From Candidatus Bandiella numerosa (GTDB lineage Bacteria > Pseudomonadota > Alphaproteobacteria > Rickettsiales > Midichloriaceae): a stretch of 11,235 nt of DNA. Positions 5,765 through 11,235 of the stretch are shown here, piece by piece. Both the position numbers and the translations under genes were made by a program. Within the stretch, counting starts at the first letter, position 1; every line of letters starts with the position of its first letter. The notes beneath the pieces are model-generated. The model saw nothing but the letters and a program-made list of their open reading frames with translations, was not told the DNA's origin and did not search any database. The stretch spans positions 1 through 11,235 of the forward strand of contig NZ_JAJBJD010000013.1 of NCBI RefSeq assembly GCF_021811875.1. Reading direction: 5' to 3'.

Positions 5765-8533
5765 TCATATTCTCAAGATGTGGGAGTAGTTTTTGTTTCT
5801 TTTATTTATGATTTTGTCTCTTGTAATAAAAAAATCTGTTTCGTTACATAAAAATTTTTCTAATAATAATCTTAATCCTCTTTCAATTTCGGCTAAGTCA
5901 CCATTTATTGCCTTTTTTTCAACATTTTTTGATTTTCCGCTAATATCAAAATAATGTAAATTCACGATATTAATATTATTATTAATATCTAATTTAAAGC
6001 CTTTGTTTTGAAATATATATTTTTCAATAGGTAGTTGCGGATATAATCCTGCAGATATTTCACTTTCATTTGGAATATGACCAGATTTAAAATCAATAAT
6101 TTCAGCAATATTGCCTTGTTGTGAAATTTCTATTCTATCTGCTATACAAAAAAGCTCGATATTGTGAGATTGAAATTGTAAATTAATGGTGCCAACTATT
6201 TCACTAAAAGATTTATAATTTTCACCTTGATGATAAAAATTTTTATATATAGAATTTACGATATTTACCAAACGTAAAAACCAAAACGTTGATATTTTAT
6301 ATGGTATATATCTATATTCGGTATATTCATTAAATTTTGCGAAAAACCAATTACCAAATTCTTCTGAATTGCTATGTTGTCCTGACAGTGCTTTTGATAT
6401 TAAATCGTGAAGCAATATTCCAAAATCTTTTTTCTCAGCTTCTCTCGCAATTTTTTCCAGAGGATTTATTTTCAATATATATTTTATATAGTATACATAA
6501 GGATTAGATATTAATTTTTCTATACCAGTAACAGAAATTTTCTTAGGTCTTTGGTCAACATAAACTTTTGTGTATACAATATCAGAATTTTTTTCAATGG
6601 GTTGCTTATAAATATTTTGAAGTATTTTTTTATATTTTTCAGTAAAGATGGCTGATTGCTTGTTTATACTTTGAAATGCTAATAATTTTTCTAACCATCT
6701 ACAAATTTGATTTTTTGCATTAGTAGATTCCGAGCAACTTAGTATTAAATCATTATTATAGAACGAACTTATAAAATCATACTCCATAAATTGCATTTCT
6801 GAATCAATGGGTTTTAGATTATTAATTTGCCTAAATCCTTTACTAAAATAATTTTTATCAAAATTTGCATCTGGAAAAATACCTTCATTCAGTCCTGCAA
6901 AAAAGACTGTATCATATTGAATATTCCTTGTTTCAAAGGTTTGCAGTATTGTTACAGATTTATGATTTTGAGAATTATTAGATTTTTGATTTGATGTTAA
7001 AAGTTTATCAATAATTTTTATATATTTGGTAAAATTAATATTGTTATCATTTTTAAATATTTCCAATTTTTGCTCAATCAATATAAGTATTTCTTGAAAT
7101 TCAATGTTATCAGAATCATTTTTTAGAAAATCAAATAGCTTAAGGTGAATTTTAAAATAGTCCAGCAGAGTTAAATTAGGATTTTTTAACAATCTTTTTT
7201 TCTCTAGAAATATATTTTCAGTTTCTAGCAAGATACTAAATTTATCTTTATCAGAATCATTTAGCCCAATTAAATAATCAGAAACTTTATCTCTATATAA
7301 TAACTTTCTTAAAAATTTTAATTCATATGTGTTAATTAATTGATTATCTATCCTACAATGGCTAGATTTTAAGATATCGAGAAGTAATAAATAATCATTT
7401 TTTTCTGTGTTTAAGTATAGAGAAATTAGTAGAAAAAAGTGCGAATAAGTGGATTTTTCAGGTAGATTACTCACTAAATTATCCACGTGTATATTCCACA
7501 ATTTCAATGAGCTCTCAATTTTTTTTGCCAGTTCATAGGATTTTGTCTGTACAATTATATTATTTTTGCCCATCTCTAATTTTTCTCGGATAACAAGAGC
7601 TAGCATTTTAGCTTCTTCGTTTAGATTTTTTCCACGAATAATATTGAAATTTTTTAGTGGAGCCTGATAAAAATTTTCATTAATATTATTTAGTATTATG
7701 GAGGGTATGTGAAAGCCTATCTGCTTTGATTTAGAAACACCCTGAACTGAATCAATTGCTAAGTTATTTCTGTCTAAAAAATTATGTATGTGTATTTGGT
7801 GTAAATTTTTTATACTAGCACCTTTGTCAAAGCCCCTGATAAATATATAGGAATTTTTATACCTCACTAAATTGTCAATAAAGTGTTTTATGTAACTTAC
7901 TTCTGTTTGGGGTAAAATAATAAAAATACAACTGTTGCTATTATGATTCCAATTTTTGATAATTTCCTCAGTAGCGTAGTTTAAGGAATTTGCTTTGAAA
8001 GTTGTATTTGTAGATTGCAAGTAGGCTTCTAATTCTGCAATAATTAGTAAAAATAATTTTTCAATTTTTGTACTTGGGATGATTTCTTTTTTGTAATATT
8101 GATAATAGTAATACTCATCGACACTTTTAGAAAGTTTATGCAAATCTATCGAATTTAAAAATTTTGTATCAAAGTCATTATTAATATTTTGATTTTTAAT
8201 TGATTCTAAAATCAATGATATTAATATGTACATTTGATCATTTTTAAGAATTTGCTTTTTAATTAATTTAAGTTTAGCAATGTGAATGTTATTACAAAAC
8301 CTATCAAATTCTAATATATTTTCATCTATAGCAGTAAAAGTTAAAACTTGAGGAAGAACTATTTTGTTATTGAAAAGTAGTAGTTTTTTTAAAAAGGCAT
8401 TTTGTATTCTTTTATGAGGAAGAAGTATGAGATTATTTTGTGGATTTTCAAAATTATTCGAGACATCTAAAATCTTTTTTACAAATTGTTCTAAAAAATT
8501 ATCACTAAAAGGAACATTAAATATTTTCCCCAT
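5765..8533 (-). CDS. addB: Double-strand break repair protein AddB
   Basis: AddB is the nuclease-bearing, helicase-like partner of AddA. The complex resects double-strand breaks and loads RecA. The protein has 922 residues. The N-terminus (IFNVPFSDNFLEQF, then NLILLPHKRIQNAF at about 34-47) matches the alphaproteobacterial AddB form, in which the first helicase motif is degenerate. The helicase-like segment VTILQTFETR...FFAGLNEGIFP lies at 527-554. The C-terminal PDDEXK nuclease has LLHDL (His709), IADRIE (Asp799), IIDFKSG (Asp814, Lys816) and YPQLPIEKY (Gln833), and the protein ends in the family-typical YSHILRI. All nuclease residues appear intact. The ATG lies 8 bases after the stop of the adaptor gene, so the two are probably co-transcribed. 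The usual neighbour addA is absent: the gene downstream runs the opposite way and is unrelated. The protein is extremely rich in Lys, Asn and Ile. Confidence 0.92.
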   Translation of the reverse strand: MGKIFNVPFSDNFLEQFVKKILDVSNNFENPQNNLILLPHKRIQNAFLKKLLLFNNKIVLPQVLTFTAIDENILEFDRFCNNIHIAKLKLIKKQILKNDQMYILISLILESIKNQNINNDFDTKFLNSIDLHKLSKSVDEYYYYQYYKKEIIPSTKIEKLFLLIIAELEAYLQSTNTTFKANSLNYATEEIIKNWNHNSNSCIFIILPQTEVSYIKHFIDNLVRYKNSYIFIRGFDKGASIKNLHQIHIHNFLDRNNLAIDSVQGVSKSKQIGFHIPSIILNNINENFYQAPLKNFNIIRGKNLNEEAKMLALVIREKLEMGKNNIIVQTKSYELAKKIESSLKLWNIHVDNLVSNLPEKSTYSHFFLLISLYLNTEKNDYLLLLDILKSSHCRIDNQLINTYELKFLRKLLYRDKVSDYLIGLNDSDKDKFSILLETENIFLEKKRLLKNPNLTLLDYFKIHLKLFDFLKNDSDNIEFQEILILIEQKLEIFKNDNNINFTKYIKIIDKLLTSNQKSNNSQNHKSVTILQTFETRNIQYDTVFFAGLNEGIFPDANFDKNYFSKGFRQINNLKPIDSEMQFMEYDFISSFYNNDLILSCSESTNAKNQICRWLEKLLAFQSINKQSAIFTEKYKKILQNIYKQPIEKNSDIVYTKVYVDQRPKKISVTGIEKLISNPYVYYIKYILKINPLEKIAREAEKKDFGILLHDLISKALSGQHSNSEEFGNWFFAKFNEYTEYRYIPYKISTFWFLRLVNIVNSIYKNFYHQGENYKSFSEIVGTINLQFQSHNIELFCIADRIEISQQGNIAEIIDFKSGHIPNESEISAGLYPQLPIEKYIFQNKGFKLDINNNINIVNLHYFDISGKSKNVEKKAINGDLAEIERGLRLLLEKFLCNETDFFITRDKIINKRNKNYSHILRI

Positions 8534-8541
8534 GTTGTAGT

Positions 8542-9606
8542 TTATAATTTTTCACCTGATTTTAAATACACATGCCCCAATGTAATAATCTTAGAAAAGT
8601 TAGGTAGATTAATTACCCAAAATCCATCCTTATCTTCATCTATAATTTCCACTGGAACAAATTCAACAATACTATTGTTATTTACTACTTTAACTCCAGT
8701 AAAGCCATTTTTATCGATGCTAAGAGTGGATTGAGAGATTTTGTGTGCTTTAAAATCACCCACATGAACAAAAACTTTAACTAACTGGCCACTTTTTAAC
8801 GCATTATCAAAATTTTCAGTGACAATTTCGGCAGTATATGTTTTTGTTAACTCATTCGCTATTTCACTTAATGAGGATACCTTAGGAATAGAGATTTTTT
8901 GACCATTAATAAAGATATAAGCACCAATGCTATTTTTAATTTGGTCAAATTGTTGATAGGGTATTTCAAATTTTATTTTTATTATCTGATTAGATGTGAA
9001 TTTACCAACTTTAGAATTAATGCCAAGGTAATTACTTTTTTTAACGTTAATTTCATTAATAGTTCCATCGTAAGGAGCTCTAATAGTCGTGTTATCAAGA
9101 TTTAACTGAGCTTGCTTTAATTGACCTTTTGCTTGATAAAACTGAGCTTTTGCATCAGCAATATTAGATTCAGAACCTAATCCTTTTTTTGAAAGTTTTA
9201 ATGCAGATTCATAAAGTACTTCTTTGCTAACCAAGTTTTCTTTTGCTGAATTTAGCTTATCAAGATAATCTTTTTTTTCTAAATCAATAATAGGATCATT
9301 TTTTGCTAACTTCTGTCCTTCACTCGCCAAAATATCTGTTACTTTACCATCTACTTCATTAATCAAATCTATCTGATTTTTTGCTTCAATGGTACCAGCA
9401 AAGATCAAAATTTTAGGCATATCTAAGGCTTTTGAATCGACAATTTTATAGTTTAAATTTTTATGATTCTCAACATTGTTTACTTCAGATTTTTTTTCAG
9501 AAAATAATCCACTTAACATCCATGCGACTATCACCACAAAAAATACTATTATTGCCTTAAGGCTTATGGGAAACTTTTTAAATTTACTACCTAGCGTACT
9601 AAGCAT
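8542..9606 (-). CDS. RND/HlyD-type efflux periplasmic adaptor subunit
   Basis: This is a membrane-fusion protein that would link an inner-membrane pump to an outer-membrane channel. It has 354 residues. It has a basic N-terminus and an anchor helix at about 18-34 (LKAIIVFFVVIVAWMLSGL) with no lipobox cysteine. The first lipoyl half-motif is IDLINEVDGKVTDILASEGQ (79-98). An alpha-helical hairpin follows (about 108-172, KKDYLDKLNSAKENL... to ...KAQFYQAKGQLKQAQLNL). The second half-motif is TTIRAPYDGTINEINVKKSNYL (173-194, with the classic APYDG), then come beta-barrel and membrane-proximal domains ending GHVYLKSGEKL. The substrate is unknown. No inner-membrane transporter gene adjoins it: gltA lies 40 bases upstream and addB 8 bases downstream. 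It must either work with a pump encoded elsewhere or be a leftover. The start at 9606 keeps the full anchor helix. No Shine-Dalgarno site is visible. Confidence 0.88.
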   Translation of the reverse strand: MLSTLGSKFKKFPISLKAIIVFFVVIVAWMLSGLFSEKKSEVNNVENHKNLNYKIVDSKALDMPKILIFAGTIEAKNQIDLINEVDGKVTDILASEGQKLAKNDPIIDLEKKDYLDKLNSAKENLVSKEVLYESALKLSKKGLGSESNIADAKAQFYQAKGQLKQAQLNLDNTTIRAPYDGTINEINVKKSNYLGINSKVGKFTSNQIIKIKFEIPYQQFDQIKNSIGAYIFINGQKISIPKVSSLSEIANELTKTYTAEIVTENFDNALKSGQLVKVFVHVGDFKAHKISQSTLSIDKNGFTGVKVVNNNSIVEFVPVEIIDEDKDGFWVINLPNFSKIITLGHVYLKSGEKL

Positions 9607-9646
9607 AATGCACTAATCCATTAATTGTTTGAGATAAATAATCACA

Positions 9647-10939
9647 TTATCTTATTTTTACACCAGTGTAAACCTGCCTTGGTCTTCCAATTTTCATATT
9701 AGGATCCTCTATCATTTCTTTCCATTGAGAAACCCATCCTGCTGTTCTCGCTAATGCAAAAAATACAGTAAACATCTGCGTTGAAATACCTAGTGCTCTA
9801 TAAATAATTCCGGAATAAAAATCTACATTTGGGAACAATTTTTTTTCTTTAAAGTAATCATCTTTCAGTGCAATACTTTCAAGTTCAGTAGCTATATCAA
9901 GCAATTTATCACCTTTTATATTCAAATCAGATAACATTTCATGGCAATATCTTTTTAAAACGCTTGCTCTTGGGTCATAATTTTTATAAACTCTGTGTCC
10001 AAAACCCATAAGCCTAAAGGAATCATTTTTATCCTTTGCCTTGTCAATATATTTTGGAATATTTTCAGGTTCTCCAATTTCTTGTAGCATTTTAATTACC
10101 TCTTCATTAGCACCTCCATGAGCAGGTCCCCATAGTGATGCAATTCCAGCACTTACTACAGCAAATGGATTAGCTCCTGAGGATCCAGCTAACCTAACTG
10201 TTGAAGTAGAAGCGTTTTGCTCGTGATCAGCGTGTAAAATTAAAAGCTTATCTAATGCTCTGGCAACAACACTATTTACTTTATATTCTTCAGTAGGTAC
10301 ACCAAACATCATTTTTAGTAAATTTGAACTGAAGTCTAATTTATTATCTGGATAAATAAATGGTAATCCTACAGAATATTTGTATGCCATAGCTGCAAGT
10401 GTTGGGATTTTTGCGATAATTTTATGAATAGTTTCATCTCTTTGTTTTTCATCTCTAATATCTAGACTCTCATGATAAAATGCAGACAATGAACTGACCG
10501 TCCCAACCATTATAGCCATGGGGTGAGAATGCCTTGGAAATCCCCTAAAGAAAAAGTGCAACTGTTCATGCACCATAGTATGATGTCTTATAGAATTGAT
10601 AAAGGTACTTTTTTCTGTTTGACTTGGTAATTCGCCATATAGAAGTAAATAACAAACGTCCATAAAGTCGTTTTTTTCTGCTAATTCAGTAATGTTATAT
10701 CCTCTATGTTGCAACACTCCATTTTCCCCATCAATATAGGTTATTGATGAATCACAAGAAGCAGTTGACATAAAACCTGGGTCATAAGTAAAATATCCTG
10801 TGTTTTTATATAAATTTCTAACATCTATTGCTGAAGGTCCCTTTGTTCCATCTATAATTGGTAACTCTATCTCTTGCTCAATATTTGGCAACTTCAAAAG
10901 GGCTTTGTTTTGCTTGTTCATTTTAAACGACGGTATCAT
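9647..10939 (-). CDS. gltA: Citrate synthase
   Basis: This enzyme condenses oxaloacetate and acetyl-CoA to citrate, the entry step of the TCA cycle. The 430-residue product is of the bacterial hexameric (type II) kind. Conserved blocks are [12 protein letters not shown] (51-62), [16 protein letters not shown] (68-83), [15 protein letters not shown] (235-249), [12 protein letters not shown] (268-279; catalytic His274), [15 protein letters not shown] (311-325; catalytic His315) and [10 protein letters not shown] (371-380; catalytic Asp373). It closely resembles rickettsial GltA by eye. The C-terminus stops soon after RPRQVYTG, several residues shorter than usual, which should not affect catalysis. 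The start is uncertain: Met7 (codon at 10921-10919) gives an N-terminus closer to family length, and neither start has a Shine-Dalgarno site. It is the first intact gene of the minus-strand cluster, and a virB4 remnant lies just upstream. Confidence 0.97.
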   Translation of the reverse strand: MIPSFKMNKQNKALLKLPNIEQEIELPIIDGTKGPSAIDVRNLYKNTGYFTYDPGFMSTASCDSSITYIDGENGVLQHRGYNITELAEKNDFMDVCYLLLYGELPSQTEKSTFINSIRHHTMVHEQLHFFFRGFPRHSHPMAIMVGTVSSLSAFYHESLDIRDEKQRDETIHKIIAKIPTLAAMAYKYSVGLPFIYPDNKLDFSSNLLKMMFGVPTEEYKVNSVVARALDKLLILHADHEQNASTSTVRLAGSSGANPFAVVSAGIASLWGPAHGGANEEVIKMLQEIGEPENIPKYIDKAKDKNDSFRLMGFGHRVYKNYDPRASVLKRYCHEMLSDLNIKGDKLLDIATELESIALKDDYFKEKKLFPNVDFYSGIIYRALGISTQMFTVFFALARTAGWVSQWKEMIEDPNMKIGRPRQVYTGVKIR

Positions 10940-10955
10940 AAAAGTATGAACTGAT

Positions 10956-10982
10956 GGTATACCTCTAACATTACTTTTTCAA
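10956..10982 (-). promoter_or_regulatory. Weak candidate promoter for gltA
   Basis: On the minus strand, TTGAAA (10982 down to 10977) and TATACC (10961 down to 10956) are separated by 15 bases, and the -10 element lies about 17 bases before the gltA ATG. The spacing is shorter than ideal and the short upstream region is partly derived from a decayed gene. It is therefore only a candidate, and transcription could also enter from upstream. Confidence 0.2.
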
Positions 10983-10999
10983 TACCTATTTTAGGATTT

Positions 11000-11114
11000 T
11001 TAGCCAAGATAATCCAATACCTTTTTAAGGTCGGATAAATCCATCTTTGCGAATACTGAATCATCACCATGTTTTACAAGAAATCTGCGTTTATTCTGAT
11101 CATAACTCTTTAAA
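11000..11114 (-). pseudogene. VirB4 (type IV secretion ATPase) C-terminal remnant
   Basis: The minus strand encodes LKSYDQNKRRFLVKHG followed by DDSVFAKMDLSDLKKVLDYLG and a stop at 11000. RRFLVKxGxxSVxAxxxL...VL matches the conserved C-terminal segment of VirB4, the motor ATPase of type IV secretion systems (compare RRFLVKQG...SVVAELNL in Agrobacterium, from memory). Upstream codons (LEFLLFYQLLY... to ...CFAFMQRP) stay open to the right edge but do not resemble VirB4. The break falls at GGCCGTTGCATAA (11115-11127). The remnant also ends early: VirB4 normally continues about 40 residues with a WLPIF-type ending. After the stop, the other frame stays open ([17 protein letters not shown]...) until it overlaps the gltA start, consistent with a frameshift near the 3' end. 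The piece cannot be functional alone. Rickettsiales often carry duplicated virB4 copies. Confidence 0.6.
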
Positions 11115-11235
11115 GGCCGTTGCATAAATGCAAAGCAAGGAAGATATGCAATAAATGGATTTAAAAAATTAGATTCATATAAAGAAGAACGATAAGTTTG
11201 GTATAAAAGCTGATAGAATAATAGGAATTCAAGAA
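11115..11235. mobile_element. Possible end of an insertion sequence, running off the right edge
   Basis: The plus strand begins GGCCGTTGCATAA (11115-11127), a match in 11 of 13 bases to the motif at the left edge read inward from its gene junction. The VirB4 similarity stops at this motif. Beyond it no gene is recognisable. On the minus strand one frame is open through the segment, and another frame ends in a stop near 11160 after ...LIVLLYMNLIF, which could be a transposase C-terminus (inference). On the plus strand a short frame (...KFGIKADRIIGIQE) is open at the edge, with no ribosome binding site. Similarity to the left segment is limited to the terminal motif, as expected for the two ends of one element type but also compatible with chance. 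Confidence 0.35.

Noticed and set aside
8899..9105. 68-codon plus-strand frame inside the adaptor gene
   Set aside because: It is antisense to the intact adaptor coding sequence. It is low-complexity and without a start signal.
1..11235. Composite transposon spanning the whole window
   Set aside because: Core genes (gltA, asd, addB) form the interior and neither element body nor target duplications can be seen. Only the terminal motifs are reported.
1..11235. CRISPR array, defence system or prophage
   Set aside because: No spaced direct repeats, phage structural genes or recognised defence domains were found. The only repetitive sequence is the pentapeptide coding region.

Overview
The window is AT-rich, densely coded DNA from an alphaproteobacterium, most likely a member of the Rickettsiales (an intracellular or host-associated lineage). 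The basis is the strong A/T bias in wobble positions and in amino-acid choice (many Lys, Asn, Ile), a citrate synthase that closely resembles the rickettsial GltA, an alphaproteobacterial-type AddB, an AsmA/YhdP-like DUF3971 protein ending in the alphaproteobacterial TPGFLR signature, a fragment resembling the histidine phosphotransferase ChpT, and a VirB4 (type IV secretion ATPase) fragment. This placement is by recall of family sequences, not by a search.

Layout: the left edge (about 1-124) looks like the end of a mobile element or another foreign or rearranged segment. It carries the start of a minus-strand reading frame with a strong ribosome binding site. It abuts a 5'-truncated ChpT/HATPase-like remnant (127-462). 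A tight plus-strand operon follows: aspartate-semialdehyde dehydrogenase (asd), an exported protein made of 61 uninterrupted pentapeptide repeats, and a 1005-residue AsmA/YhdP-like inner-membrane-anchored protein. The genes are separated by 1 nt and by an 8-nt overlap. This operon converges, with only 13 nt between stop codons, on a minus-strand cluster that reads gltA, an RND/HlyD-type periplasmic adaptor, then addB. Upstream of gltA, at the right edge, lies a remnant of virB4 (11000 to about 11114). It is cut off at a second terminus-like motif that pairs in inverted orientation with the motif on the left.

Function: asd feeds lysine/diaminopimelate synthesis and so the cell wall. The YhdP-like protein belongs to a family involved in lipid traffic and the outer-membrane barrier. 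The exported pentapeptide protein sits between them, so the plus-strand operon has an envelope theme (inference). The minus-strand cluster mixes central metabolism (citrate synthase), envelope transport (adaptor without its pump) and recombination (AddB without AddA). That mix looks like a reshuffled genome rather than a functional module. No RNA gene, CRISPR array or riboswitch was seen. No stretch over 300 bases lacks a gene or remnant. The most interesting points are the two matching, outward-facing terminus-like motifs, each abutting a truncated gene, and the very regular pentapeptide solenoid.
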